Assembly (NCBI GenBank): GCA_964638035.1
Contig: CAZWXD010000008.1
Span: 1 to 64,000 of the forward strand
From: JAGGAG01 sp964638035
GTDB lineage: Bacteria; Gemmatimonadota; Gemmatimonadetes; Gemmatimonadales; GWC2-71-9
DNA: 64,000 bases
Reading direction: 5' to 3'
Below, one piece after another: positions 1 to 8,421 of the stretch. The number at the start of each line of letters is the position of its first letter. The stretch's first letter is position 1. The notes under the pieces are model-generated. The model ran no database searches and had not been told where the DNA came from. It worked only from the letters and a program-made list of their open reading frames with translations. A program made the translations under genes and the position numbers.

Positions 1-425
1 ATGATGTTGTCGACGATCTGTGTGGGCGTTTGCTGGGCGATTGGCTGGCCGCAGTTGGGGCAGTGGGGCTGCCCGATGCGGGCGTAGAGCAGGCGCAGGT
101 AGTCGTACACCTCGGTTACGGTGCCGACGGTCGAGCGCGGGTTGCGGCCCGAGCCTTTCTGGTCGATCGAGATGGCGGGGCTGAGCCCTTCGATCTGGTC
201 GACGTTTGGTTTCTCCATCAGGCCCAGGAACTGGCGGGCATAGGCCGAGAGCGACTCGACGTACCGGCGCTGCCCCTCGGCGTAGATGGTGTCGAAGGCA
301 AGCGACGACTTTCCCGAGCCCGAGAGGCCGGTGATGACCGTGAGCGCGTTGCGGGGGATCCGGACCGAGATGTTGCGGAGGTTGTGCTCGCGAGCGCCGC
401 GAACGGTCAGGTATTCGGTGGGCAT
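1..425 (-). CDS. uvrA: UvrA, excinuclease ABC subunit A (N-terminal part)
   Basis: This is the DNA-damage sensor ATPase of nucleotide excision repair. Read on the minus strand from an ATG at 425, about 141 codons run off the left edge of the window. Visible features are the opening MPTEYLTVRGAREHNLRNIS, a Walker A GLSGSGKSS, the conserved RRYVESLSAYARQFLG and GLSPAISIDQK stretches, and the first two Cys of a zinc finger (CPNCGQP). All are typical of the first UvrA ATPase domain. The stop codon lies outside the window, so completeness cannot be judged. It is divergent from the TPR gene at 552 across about 125 bases, in which no convincing promoter was found. Confidence 0.97.
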   Translation of the reverse strand, partial: MPTEYLTVRGAREHNLRNISVRIPRNALTVITGLSGSGKSSLAFDTIYAEGQRRYVESLSAYARQFLGLMEKPNVDQIEGLSPAISIDQKGSGRNPRSTVGTVTEVYDYLRLLYARIGQPHCPNCGQPIAQQTPTQIVDNI

Positions 426-551
426 AAGCCCCGAAAGCTACCCGAAACCGTCGGGCCGCTCAACCCGCCACCCTGGTCGCGAGACCGGGTGGGCACCGGC
501 GCACCGCGCGCCGCCCTACCCGCCCACCCCGCCCCCAACTAGCATCCCCCC

Positions 552-1343
552 ATGCACATCCATCGACTGCGCCTGCACGGGCGTGACGACACGGTCGGCG
601 ACCTCTTCGCACCGCCGCCCCTGGAAGGCGAGCCAGCGGGCCTGGCCCCGGACGAGCGCCTGGCGCTCCGCCCCTTCGCAGCGCTCACCACCCCTGATGC
701 ACGCGTGGATTCCCCCGGCACCGAACCGTTCGATCCCGAGCGCGTGCTGGAGCAGGCCCGTGAGGCCGCGGCCCGGGACCGGAAGCCCGAGGCGGAGTCG
801 CTGCTCGCGGAGCTGCTGCAGGCCGAGCCGGGCCACGTTGGTGCTGCGATCGGGCTCGCCCTCCTCCTCGAGGAGCGGCAGGATCCCGGCGCGGCACTGG
901 ACATCCTCGCTCGGGCCCTCGAAGCCCGGCCCGACGAGCTGAGCCTGCTCCTCACCCGTGCCGGGATCCTGCGGCGCCGGAAGGAGCTCGGCCTGGCCGA
1001 GGCCGACGTGCGCCGGGTGTTGCGCGCCCACCCTTCCGAACCGGATGCGCTGTTCGAGCTGGGGCTGGTCCTGCTGCGACGCGGACTCGCCGCTGAAGCC
1101 GGGGAGATGCTGGTGCGCCGGGTGGAGCAGCGCCCCGACGATCCGGAGACCTGGTACTACATCGGCGAGGCGAGGAACCAGGCCGGCAACCTCAGGGGTG
1201 CACTCGAGGCACTGCAGCGCTCGGCGGCCCTCAACGACGGCGACGGGCGCACCTGGCACCTGCTGGGGCGCGTGCTCGACCGGCTGGGGAAGCCGGAGGA
1301 AGCCATGGAGATGTATCGGCGCAGCCGGGACCTCGTGGCATGA
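552..1343 (+). CDS. TPR-repeat protein
   Basis: This 263-residue soluble protein has no signal peptide. From about residue 65 to the end it is built of tetratricopeptide helices with the usual pattern (AEADVRRVLRAHPSEPDALF, ALQRSAALNDGDGRTWHLLG, GKPEEAMEMYRRSRDL). About five repeats can be made out. The first 60 residues are Pro-rich and not recognisable. TPRs bind other proteins, but nothing identifies the partner. The stop overlaps the ATG of the next gene (ATGA at 1340-1343), so the two are translationally coupled. The ATG at 552 lacks a clear Shine-Dalgarno sequence. Confidence 0.8.
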   Translation: MHIHRLRLHGRDDTVGDLFAPPPLEGEPAGLAPDERLALRPFAALTTPDARVDSPGTEPFDPERVLEQAREAAARDRKPEAESLLAELLQAEPGHVGAAIGLALLLEERQDPGAALDILARALEARPDELSLLLTRAGILRRRKELGLAEADVRRVLRAHPSEPDALFELGLVLLRRGLAAEAGEMLVRRVEQRPDDPETWYYIGEARNQAGNLRGALEALQRSAALNDGDGRTWHLLGRVLDRLGKPEEAMEMYRRSRDLVA

Positions 1344-1843
1344 TTACGGTGGTGGTGGACGACCTTGCGTTCATCGAGGCCGATGCCGTCCTGCGCCCGT
1401 CGGATGAACGCCTCGGCGCCCTCTCGCCGGCCATCACCAGGCTCGACCGCCAGGCGGGGGAGCGCTTCGCCGCGCTTCGTACGGTGCAGTCGCCGCTTCG
1501 CGCGGGCGCGGCGGTCGTCACCGGGGGCGGCGACCTCACGGCACCCTTTGTGGTGCACCTGGTGCTGCAGGACGAACTCGAATCAGGCGACCGGGGCACG
1601 GTACAGCGTGCCCTCCGGTCGGCATGGCAACAGGCGGCCGCCTGGCAGCTCGAGCGCCTGGCGACTCCACTCGTCGGGGCCGGTCCCGGTCGTCTCTCCG
1701 ATGAAGAATCGGCGGAGTTGCTCGCCGCCTCATTTGCCGAGGCGGGCGCCAGGGGTGCGGGCGCGCAGTCGCTCACCATCGTGGTGGACCGGGAGGAGGA
1801 TCGCGTGTCGCTCGACGCGCTGGTCCGGAGGTACGCCCGCTGA
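1340..1843 (+). CDS. Macro-domain-like protein (degenerate)
   Basis: This 167-residue protein follows the outline of the macro (ADP-ribose-binding) fold. It has an early strand followed by ADAVLRPSDERL (compare the family's DAIVNPAN), then GAAVVTGGGDLTAPFVVHLV (compare the strand ending in HTV), then ATPLVGAGPGRLSDEESAEL (compare the phosphate-loop LGTGxxGxP). The usual Asn of the NPAN box is replaced (RPSD), so ligand binding may be lost or altered. It is coupled at both ends, to the TPR gene upstream and to the transglutaminase-fold gene downstream. The assignment rests on pattern resemblance only and would need a structure prediction or profile search. Confidence 0.5.
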   Translation: MITVVVDDLAFIEADAVLRPSDERLGALSPAITRLDRQAGERFAALRTVQSPLRAGAAVVTGGGDLTAPFVVHLVLQDELESGDRGTVQRALRSAWQQAAAWQLERLATPLVGAGPGRLSDEESAELLAASFAEAGARGAGAQSLTIVVDREEDRVSLDALVRRYAR

Positions 1844-1854
1844 ACCGCCAAGCG

Positions 1855-3360
1855 GTGGGCGCCGCGGTCCTCCTGGCCTGGGGCGCCGGCCTGATGTGGC
1901 TGGTGCAGCGGCGCGGGGACCCGACATCCGCGGCCAGTGGATCCACCCGATCGGCGCGGCCCACCGTTGCGCGGGTGTCCCCGGCGGCCGCGTACTATCG
2001 CCTGAGCATTGGTGACAGCACGGTGGGATTCGCCCTGCTCACCCTGGACACGACCACCACCGCGGTGGAGATGGTGGAGCAGGTGGACATGCGGATCCCC
2101 GATGGCGACAGTGTGCGCCACGTGTTCCAGAGGACACGAAGCACCTTCGGGCGCCGCCTCGACTTCGTGGGCGTGGACGTGATGCGGCGGGAAGGGCCGG
2201 CGCGGTGGGAGGTGGGCGGGCGGGCGATGGGCGACAGCAGCTTCGCCTGGTTCCTTGCCGAAGGCACGCAGCGGCAGGGCGACACCGTGGCAACCGGTGG
2301 CCGGGCGCTGGCCCCCGGTGCAGCGTTGCCGCTTGCCTTGCTTCGGCGCGGCCGGCCCCCACGCGTCGGCGATGTACGCACGGTGTTCGTGGCCGACCCC
2401 GTTCAGCGGCGGCTCGTGCCGGTCGAGGTGACCATCGCCGGCGACTCGACCGCGATCATCCCCGACAGTGCCGCGCGCGACCCGGCCACCGGGCGCTGGC
2501 AACCCGCCCGCTGGGACACGCTCCGCATCTGGCGCCTCGTGCGTCGCGGTGCCGGCCCACCCCTGAACTCGTGGGTGGACGAGGACGGCCTCCCGGTGCT
2601 GGGAGACATCATCCCCGGCGTACGCGCCGACCGGCTCCCGTTCGAGGTGGCCACCGAGGCCTATCGCACCGCGATCGACCGCCGGTTCGCCGGCCTGGGA
2701 GGACGTGCCGGTGCATACGTCGCGACCGCGCCGCCGCGCCCCCTTGCCGTGGCGCGCGTGCTGTTGCAGCAGGTTGGTCGCGATTCCGCCGGCTGGGCCC
2801 GGTCGGCCGTGACCGGCGGCAGGCAGCGCCTTCGAGGTGACACCCTCGAGGTGCAGCGGGCGGCCCCGCCCGAAGTCGAGGGCGACCCGAATGGTGCGCC
2901 CGCGGCCCTGGCCGTTCCGGACACCTTCACAGTGGTCGCGGAGCGGCTGGTCGGGTCGGAGCGCGACCCGCGGCGCCGCGCGGCTCAGCTGGCGCGGTGG
3001 ACCCGCACCACCATCCTGGCCGGGCCGGACTTCGGTCCGACCGACCCCCTCCGGGCGTTGCGCCAGCGCCGCGGCGGGGCGTCCGATCGCGCAGCAGTCC
3101 TGGTGGCCCTGGCGCGGGCGGCTGGCCTGGAGGCACGCCCGGTGGCGGGCCTGGTCGCCGTAAGTGGCGGTGGCTGGGCCCGCCATGCCTGGGTGGAGAT
3201 CCACCTGGATGGCTGGGTTCCAGCCGACCCGACCTTCGGCACGTTCCCTGCCGGGGCGGGTTACATGCGGCTCCTGCAGGATGTCCCGGCCGACCCCCTT
3301 TACCTGGTGCCCCTGGCCGCGTGGCTCGACCCACACCGGCTCCCGGCGAGCGCACAATGA
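1855..3360 (+). CDS. Membrane-anchored transglutaminase-fold protein lacking the catalytic Cys
   Basis: About 501 residues. An N-terminal hydrophobic segment (AAVLLAWGAGLMWLVQRR) is probably a signal anchor, followed by a long periplasmic region and a C-terminal transglutaminase-like core at about residues 390-470. The His (GGGWARHAWVEIHLDGW) and Asp (PADPTFGTF) of the triad are present. The position normally holding the Cys (GDC.EHA) reads GGASDRAA, so Cys is replaced by Ala and peptidase or transglutaminase chemistry is unlikely. The first ATG/GTG is GTG 1855, but an in-frame CTG at 1840 overlaps the upstream stop (CTGA) and would add NRQAV, giving a better anchor with a basic start. The stop overlaps the ABC ATPase start. 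Confidence 0.7.
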   Translation: MGAAVLLAWGAGLMWLVQRRGDPTSAASGSTRSARPTVARVSPAAAYYRLSIGDSTVGFALLTLDTTTTAVEMVEQVDMRIPDGDSVRHVFQRTRSTFGRRLDFVGVDVMRREGPARWEVGGRAMGDSSFAWFLAEGTQRQGDTVATGGRALAPGAALPLALLRRGRPPRVGDVRTVFVADPVQRRLVPVEVTIAGDSTAIIPDSAARDPATGRWQPARWDTLRIWRLVRRGAGPPLNSWVDEDGLPVLGDIIPGVRADRLPFEVATEAYRTAIDRRFAGLGGRAGAYVATAPPRPLAVARVLLQQVGRDSAGWARSAVTGGRQRLRGDTLEVQRAAPPEVEGDPNGAPAALAVPDTFTVVAERLVGSERDPRRRAAQLARWTRTTILAGPDFGPTDPLRALRQRRGGASDRAAVLVALARAAGLEARPVAGLVAVSGGGWARHAWVEIHLDGWVPADPTFGTFPAGAGYMRLLQDVPADPLYLVPLAAWLDPHRLPASAQ

Positions 3361-4115
3361 TCCGGCTGACCAAGCTCACGAAGCGATACGGTGCCTTCAC
3401 CGCCGTGGACGGGATTGACCTCGAAGTCCCGGCCGGCGAACTGTTCGGCTTCCTCGGCCCCAACGGTGCCGGCAAGACCACCACGCTCCGGATGATCGCC
3501 GGCATCCTCAAGCCCACCAGCGGCACCATCGAGATCGGCGGGATCGACCTCGAGGCGCGCCCCCGGGAAGCGAAGATGCGCATGGGGTTCATCCCGGACC
3601 GGCCGTTCGTCTACGACAAGCTGACGGGCGCGGAGTTCCTCCGGTTCGTGGCGGCGCTCTACGGCCAGGACGGGCCGGTCATCGAGCGGCGCATTGACGA
3701 GATGCTGGGCCTCTTCGACCTGGCGCCCTGGAAGGACGAACTCACCGAGTCGTACAGCCACGGCATGCGCCAGAAGCTCATCATCTCGAGCGCCCTGCTG
3801 CACCGCCCCGAGGTCATCGTGGTGGACGAGCCGATGGTGGGGCTCGACCCGAAGAGCGCCCGCCTGCTCAAGGACCTCTTCCGCGCCTTCGTGGACCGTG
3901 GTGGGACGGTGCTCATGAGCACCCACACACTCGAGGTGGCCGAGTCGATGTGTGACCGCATCGGCATCATCCAGGGCGGTCGCATCGTGGCCTGTGGCAC
4001 CATGGATGAACTTCGGGTGCACCACGCGGCAGGCGGGGCCTCGCTCGAGGACCTCTTCCTCCGCCTCACCGGCGGGCACGCTGACCGGGAGCTGGGCACT
4101 GTCTTCGAGCGCTGA
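3357..4115 (+). CDS. ABC transporter ATP-binding protein
   Basis: This 252-residue ATPase subunit pairs with the permease that follows. It has Walker A GPNGAGKTT, a Q-loop region around FIPDRPFVYDKLTG, the signature-like YSHGMRQK (Ser-His-Gly-Met in place of LSGGQ, as in several ABC-2 type exporters), Walker B VIVVDEPMVGLDP and the switch His in MSTHTLE. The ATG at 3357 overlaps the stop of the upstream gene (ATGA), which fixes the start and rejects longer readings of the frame. The substrate is unknown. It is not CcmA-like despite the ccm genes 4 kb away, because the partner permease is much larger than CcmB and is adjacent. Confidence 0.93.
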   Translation: MIRLTKLTKRYGAFTAVDGIDLEVPAGELFGFLGPNGAGKTTTLRMIAGILKPTSGTIEIGGIDLEARPREAKMRMGFIPDRPFVYDKLTGAEFLRFVAALYGQDGPVIERRIDEMLGLFDLAPWKDELTESYSHGMRQKLIISSALLHRPEVIVVDEPMVGLDPKSARLLKDLFRAFVDRGGTVLMSTHTLEVAESMCDRIGIIQGGRIVACGTMDELRVHHAAGGASLEDLFLRLTGGHADRELGTVFER

Positions 4116-4131
4116 GGTCCTGTCGCTGCCG

Positions 4132-5820
4132 GTGCCCGACCCGGGCGTCGGCACGGTGCTGGAGCCCAAGTGGCGAAGCGCCGTCGCGCGGCTCCGGCAC
4201 GAGCGGTCGGGCACGCCGCTCAAGCTGCTCCTGCTGGCACTCGTCGCGGCCGGCTTCTGGAGCGCGGTGTTCGCCGTCGCCTTCCGCGTGCTGCGCTACG
4301 TCAAGGCGGCGCCCGAGATCGGGAGCTTCCTGCCGGGCAAGATGCTGGGCGTCATCCTCCTGGCGTTCGCGTCGATCCTCCTCCTCTCGAACCTGATCAC
4401 GGCGCTCTCGACGTTCTTCCTGGCGAAGGACCTCGACATGCTGATGGCGGCGCCGGTGGACTGGCTGCGGCTGTACCTGGCGAAGCTGGGTGAGACCATC
4501 CTGCACAGCTCGTGGATGGTGGCGCTCCTGGCCGTGCCCATCTTCACGGCCTACGGCATCGTGTACGAGGGCGGTCCCTGGTTCTGGCTCATCGCGCTCT
4601 CCGCGTTCCTGCCCTTCCTGGTGCTGCCGGCGGTCATCGGGGCCACCGTCACCCTCCTCCTCGTGAACGTGTTCCCGGCCCGCCGCACGCGCGACCTGCT
4701 CGGCCTGGTCGCGATCGGCGCCGTGGCCGTGCTGGTCGTCGTACTGCGCGTGCTGCAGCCGGAGCAGCTCGCCCGGCCCGAGGGGTTCCGCAACCTGGTG
4801 GACTTCCTCGCCACGCTGCAGAGCCCCGCCTCGCCGCTCCTTCCCACCGAGTGGGCCGCGGCGATGGTGATGAACTGGCTCAACCGCGTGGGGGACCCGC
4901 TGCCGGTCTACCTCCTCTGGACCACGGCGGCCGCCTTTGTCGTGATCGGCGCCAGCGTGCACCGCCGCCTGTACCGCGCCGGGTTCACCAAGGCGCAGGA
5001 GGGGGCGGACCAGGGCGCGCGCGGCACGCGCTGGCCCCGCGTGGCGGGCCGCATCCTCGGGCCGCTCCCGGTGGCCAAGCGCGAGTTCATCCTCAAGGAC
5101 CTGGTGCTCTTCTTCCGCGACGCCACCCAGTGGAGCCAGCTTATCCTGCTCGCCGTGCTCCTGCTGGTCTACATCTTCAACATCCGGGCGCTGCCGCTCT
5201 TCTCCGGCGAGAAGGTCTCGTTCGTGCTCGTCACGGTGGTGTCGTTCCTCAACCTCGGCCTGGCCGGGTTCGTGCTGGCGGCGATCGCGGCGCGCTTCGT
5301 ATTCCCGGCTGTGTCGCTCGAGGGCCGGCAGATGTGGCTCCTGCGGTCGAGCCCCCTCGACCTCGAGGCCCTCATGTGGAGCAAGTACTGGACGGGCACC
5401 CTGCCCCTCCTGGTGGTGGCGCTCCTCATCACCGTAGTCACCAACACCCTCCTGCAGGCGTCGCCCTTCATGATGGGCGTGAGCGTCGGCACCATCACGC
5501 TCTATACCCTGGCCGCGAGTGCCATGGCCCTCTGCTTCGGGACCCTCTACCCGCAGTTCGACACCGAGAACGCGGCGCAGATCCCCACGAGCTTTGGCGG
5601 GCTGGTGTTCATGATGGCGAGCGTGTCGCTGCTGGGCCTCATCATCGCCATCGAGGCGCGCCCCGTGCTCGCCTTCGTGCGGGCCAACCAGGCGGGAGTG
5701 CCCCTCGAGGCCGACCTGCCGATGGCGCTCTACTTCGGTACGGCAGCGGCGCTCTGCATGGCCACGACGCTCATCTCCCTCCGGCTGGCCCTTCGGCGCA
5801 TCCAGCAGTTCGAGTTCTGA
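4132..5820 (+). CDS. ABC exporter permease, large polytopic
   Basis: About 562 residues with roughly a dozen hydrophobic segments (for example LKLLLLALVAAGFWSAVFAV, ILLLSNLITALSTFFLA, LLGLVAIGAVAVLVVVLRVL, LLLVYIFNI, VSLLGLIIAI). It lacks an ATPase domain and follows the ABC ATPase gene by 16 bases, so the two should form one inner-membrane exporter. The architecture, two halves joined by a cytoplasmic loop around residues 280-320 containing RILGPLPVAKREFILKDLVL, resembles large putative ABC exporter permeases rather than the 250-residue ABC-2 type. Two GTG starts are possible (4132 and 4156); no ATG fits. The substrate cannot be inferred. Confidence 0.85.
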   Translation: MPDPGVGTVLEPKWRSAVARLRHERSGTPLKLLLLALVAAGFWSAVFAVAFRVLRYVKAAPEIGSFLPGKMLGVILLAFASILLLSNLITALSTFFLAKDLDMLMAAPVDWLRLYLAKLGETILHSSWMVALLAVPIFTAYGIVYEGGPWFWLIALSAFLPFLVLPAVIGATVTLLLVNVFPARRTRDLLGLVAIGAVAVLVVVLRVLQPEQLARPEGFRNLVDFLATLQSPASPLLPTEWAAAMVMNWLNRVGDPLPVYLLWTTAAAFVVIGASVHRRLYRAGFTKAQEGADQGARGTRWPRVAGRILGPLPVAKREFILKDLVLFFRDATQWSQLILLAVLLLVYIFNIRALPLFSGEKVSFVLVTVVSFLNLGLAGFVLAAIAARFVFPAVSLEGRQMWLLRSSPLDLEALMWSKYWTGTLPLLVVALLITVVTNTLLQASPFMMGVSVGTITLYTLAASAMALCFGTLYPQFDTENAAQIPTSFGGLVFMMASVSLLGLIIAIEARPVLAFVRANQAGVPLEADLPMALYFGTAAALCMATTLISLRLALRRIQQFEF

Positions 5821-5825
5821 TCGAC

Positions 5826-5843
5826 CGCGCCCATCCGGGCGCG
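5826..5843 (+). terminator. Possible terminator stem-loop after the ABC permease
   Basis: A 7-bp inverted repeat (CGCGCCC, loop ATCC, GGGCGCG) starts 6 bases after the permease stop. No T-run follows, so it may be a stabilising 3' hairpin rather than a true intrinsic terminator. Confidence 0.35.
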
Positions 5844-5987
5844 TGACCCGCCTCGTGCCCGCACATCACGTTCGTTTGCACCGCTTCGCACTTCGGGGGT
5901 GCCGGTCTTTTCGTGGTGGCATCCCACTGTGGGGCGCACCCCGCCAGCGCTTCGGTTGGCCGGGGGTTCCCACACAGGAGGTGCCGC

Positions 5988-7223
5988 ATGCGGTCCCCGT
6001 ATCCCTGGCCGGCGCTCTGCGCGCTGGTCCTCGTGGCCTGTTCCGACCAGGCCGCTCCCCCCACCGAGGCACCTGCCCCCGGCCCTGAGGCTTCCCCAGC
6101 CACCCCCAGCATGGCCCGGGACGACGCCCGGCTCGAGCGGCTGGCGCGTCGCACAGCCCGCGCGTTGAGGCGGGCCGACTTCCGGGCCGAGGTGGCGGAG
6201 GCCATCCGGCAGTCTCCCTTTCGCGAGGGCAAGGTGCACTACCAGCGCTACCTGCAGGCTGATGGCGGCCGGCGCCTCCGCCTGGTGGCTGCGGAAAACG
6301 GGGAGGCTGCCGGCGATGTGGCCACTGAAACGGCACGGTCCGGGGTGCTGGAGTTCTACTTCCCGGTCCCGGAACACCGGGCACGCTGGACCGGCGACGA
6401 GAACCTGCTGGTGGCCACCGCCGCCCGCGACGGTGATGCCCCTGTGGCGTTCGACCTCGCCGGCCGCCGGCACGTCCTCGACCCGGCCCACCCACCGGCC
6501 CTCCCCGTCCTGGCGGTGGTTCCCGCCGAGCTCGACTTCGACGCCCCGCCCGAGGTGTCCATGGCCAAGTGCCAACTCGACGAGTGCGCCGGCGGCGGCG
6601 GGGCCTCGGTGGTCCAGGCCCCCGGACTGTACATGAGCCGGGTGGAGTTCCGGGACGATTTTGAGGGTTGGTTGAAGGGGCAGCCCGAATTTGAGATCCA
6701 CATCCTCGGGCCGGCAGCGCCGGGCGACACCAAGAACCTGACGGGGCTCCAATGCATCGCAGCCAACGCGCCACCGCCCTACACCTGGGATTCCAACTCC
6801 CTCCTCTGGGAGGGGTCCCAGATCCTCTTCAGTCGCGCCCAGATCGACGCCTTCGAACGGACCCACCCGGGCAAGCCGTTCACCATCATGGCCTACGAGG
6901 ACGACGACACGGCCTGCACTATCAAGACCGATCGCGACCGGATCTCGGCGGTCCTGGCCGCGGCAGGCCCCGCGTCGAACGACTTCAAGGGCGCCATCAC
7001 CGCGCCGGTGGGTGTGGGCAGCGGCGACCGCTATCTCGCCGCCGCCAAGTCGGGATACCTCTTCCTGACGGCCCTGTGGAACTTCATCACCACTGCCGAC
7101 GAGGTCATCGGCGTGGCGGTCAACGACGCGGCCACGGGCCGCTATCGCGCCGGGACCAACTGGACGTTCCTGGGCGAGAACGCAGTCCACAATGGTTGGA
7201 TCCAGCTCGACATCGTCAACTGA
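5988..7223 (+). CDS. Predicted lipoprotein, unknown function
   Basis: A 411-residue exported lipoprotein. The start is set by a good Shine-Dalgarno (AGGAGG at 5976-5981) before ATG 5988 and by the lipoprotein signal MRSPYPWPALCALVLVAC with lipobox LVAC followed by Ser. A Pro/Ala-rich linker (about residues 20-45) leads to a globular domain with no recognised family. One compact motif, CQLDECAGGGGAS at about residue 195, may form a disulfide. The strand-rich C-terminal half ends in WTFLGENAVHNGWIQLDIVN. A signal-bearing barrel protein follows 26 bases downstream, so the two are probably co-transcribed. Confidence 0.7.
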   Translation: MRSPYPWPALCALVLVACSDQAAPPTEAPAPGPEASPATPSMARDDARLERLARRTARALRRADFRAEVAEAIRQSPFREGKVHYQRYLQADGGRRLRLVAAENGEAAGDVATETARSGVLEFYFPVPEHRARWTGDENLLVATAARDGDAPVAFDLAGRRHVLDPAHPPALPVLAVVPAELDFDAPPEVSMAKCQLDECAGGGGASVVQAPGLYMSRVEFRDDFEGWLKGQPEFEIHILGPAAPGDTKNLTGLQCIAANAPPPYTWDSNSLLWEGSQILFSRAQIDAFERTHPGKPFTIMAYEDDDTACTIKTDRDRISAVLAAAGPASNDFKGAITAPVGVGSGDRYLAAAKSGYLFLTALWNFITTADEVIGVAVNDAATGRYRAGTNWTFLGENAVHNGWIQLDIVN

Positions 7224-7249
7224 ACCCATCCCGAACGGAGGCTACGCTC

Positions 7250-7870
7250 GTGCGCCATCTCCCTCGCCTGATCGCCGGTTGCATGCTGCTCCTGGCGCTT
7301 GCACCCGTGGCCCATGCCCAGGGGCCGTGGAGCACCTTCGTCACCGGCGGTGCCGTGGCGTTCTCCGATGCTGCCCAACTCACGGTAGATAACGTCGAGG
7401 GCCCGACGGCGTTCTCCGCCAGCTCCACGACCCGGCTCACCGCTGGTGTCGCGCGTGACCTGGGACAGTTCGGGGTGCGACTCGCCTATGGGTACGCCGA
7501 GGCCGGCCTGGGATCGAGTGGGAGGGACAAGGTCATCTTCGTACCGGCCCTGACACTCCATGAGGTCACCCTGCTCGCGACCTACCGCATCACCGGCACG
7601 CCGCTGGGCAGCATGCTCACAGTACGGGCCGGCCCCATGTTCCAGTCCTGGGGCGGCGCCGACATCGACACCCGGAATCGGTGGGGTGGCCAGGCGGGGC
7701 TGACGGTCGATGCGCCGCTCCTGTCGCACCTGTACCTGATCGGCGACCTCTCGGTCGGCATGGCTGGAAGCTTCCTGGAGGAGCGGGACCTCGCCCTGGT
7801 TGGCGCCAGCTACGAGCTGAAGCCAGTGCGGTCCACCGAGTTCGCGGTCGGGATGCGCTACCGGTTCTGA
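7250..7870 (+). CDS. Small outer-membrane beta-barrel-like protein
   Basis: 206 residues from GTG 7250, preceded by CGGAGG at 7236-7241. A signal peptide (LIAGCMLLLALAPVAHA, cut before QG) leads to alternating strands typical of 8-stranded outer-membrane barrels (TTRLTAGVARDLGQFGVRLAYGY in part, EVTLLATYRI, STEFAVGMRYRF). The terminal Phe within an aromatic last strand is the usual signal for barrel assembly. No catalytic motif was seen. It is likely partnered with the lipoprotein upstream. Confidence 0.75.
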   Translation: MRHLPRLIAGCMLLLALAPVAHAQGPWSTFVTGGAVAFSDAAQLTVDNVEGPTAFSASSTTRLTAGVARDLGQFGVRLAYGYAEAGLGSSGRDKVIFVPALTLHEVTLLATYRITGTPLGSMLTVRAGPMFQSWGGADIDTRNRWGGQAGLTVDAPLLSHLYLIGDLSVGMAGSFLEERDLALVGASYELKPVRSTEFAVGMRYRF

Positions 7871-7878
7871 AAACACGT

Positions 7879-7910
7879 GGCGCCCGCCGTCACCGGCGGG
7901 CGCCCCTTTC
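7879..7910 (+). terminator. Intrinsic terminator between convergent genes
   Basis: A perfect 11-bp stem, GGCGCCCGCCG with loop TCAC and CGGCGGGCGCC (7879-7904), is followed by CCTTTC on the plus strand. It lies 8 bases past the barrel gene stop. It also ends 34 bases before the stop of the convergent ccm operon, so it may insulate both transcripts. Confidence 0.75.
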
Positions 7911-7938
7911 CATGGCCGGACGGTGCCGCGCCCCGGCC

Positions 7939-8421
7939 TCAGGCCACCACCTGTCGGCCGGCATCCTCGAGCAGGCGCCCGCAGCTGGAGCAGTAGCGGG
8001 CGTCCGCCTCGGGCCGGGGGCCGCAGGTGGGGCACTCCGCCGTCGCGGCGCCCTGCCGATCGAGGGTCGCACGGCGATGGGCAATGAGGGCCTCGACATC
8101 GGAGGCCCCCGACGGCTGTACCGCGGCGGCACCCGCGGCTGCGGCATCGCCGCCCGCGTCTTCTCGCAGCGCCGCAAGCGCCGCCGTGGTGTACCGGGCC
8201 TTCAGGGTGGCGTAGTCCTCGTCCGAGAGCTTGCCCGTGGCGCGGTCGAACTCGATTTCCCGCAACGCCAGGAGTGCGGCCCCGCGGCGGGTCTCGTCGA
8301 GTTCCACCGGCTCGTCGTCCGGCGCGGCCACGGGCACCTGGTGCGATACCAGCGGTGACAGCACCAGCACCAGCAGCGCCAGCGCCACCAGTGCCGCCGC
8401 CAGGGCCTCGACCCAGATCAC
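7939..8421 (-). CDS. CcmI-like N-terminal domain with C-terminal zinc ribbon
   Basis: 160 residues. A single N-terminal membrane helix (ALAAALVALALLVLVLSPLV) is followed by LLALREIEFDRATGKLSDED and YATLKARY, the stretch characteristic of the N-terminal part of CcmI-type cytochrome c biogenesis proteins. The long TPR tail of classical CcmI is missing. Instead the protein ends in a CPTC...CSSC zinc-ribbon pair. It is the last gene of the ccm operon, with its ATG overlapping the ccmH stop at 8418-8421. In System I, CcmI helps hold apocytochrome near CcmF/CcmH, so a shortened form would suggest that substrate binding is done elsewhere, perhaps by the TPR protein at 11512. Confidence 0.7.
   Translation of the reverse strand: MIWVEALAAALVALALLVLVLSPLVSHQVPVAAPDDEPVELDETRRGAALLALREIEFDRATGKLSDEDYATLKARYTTAALAALREDAGGDAAAAGAAAVQPSGASDVEALIAHRRATLDRQGAATAECPTCGPRPEADARYCSSCGRLLEDAGRQVVA

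Noticed and set aside
1231..3357. A 708-codon minus-strand open frame over the macro-like and transglutaminase-fold genes
   Set aside because: The plus-strand genes are coupled by overlaps and have recognisable folds. The minus frame has no motif.
3357..5820. ABC transporter considered as CcmAB, the heme-related exporter of System I
   Set aside because: The permease is about 562 residues with a dozen helices, while CcmB has about 220, and two other genes and a terminator separate it from the ccm operon.
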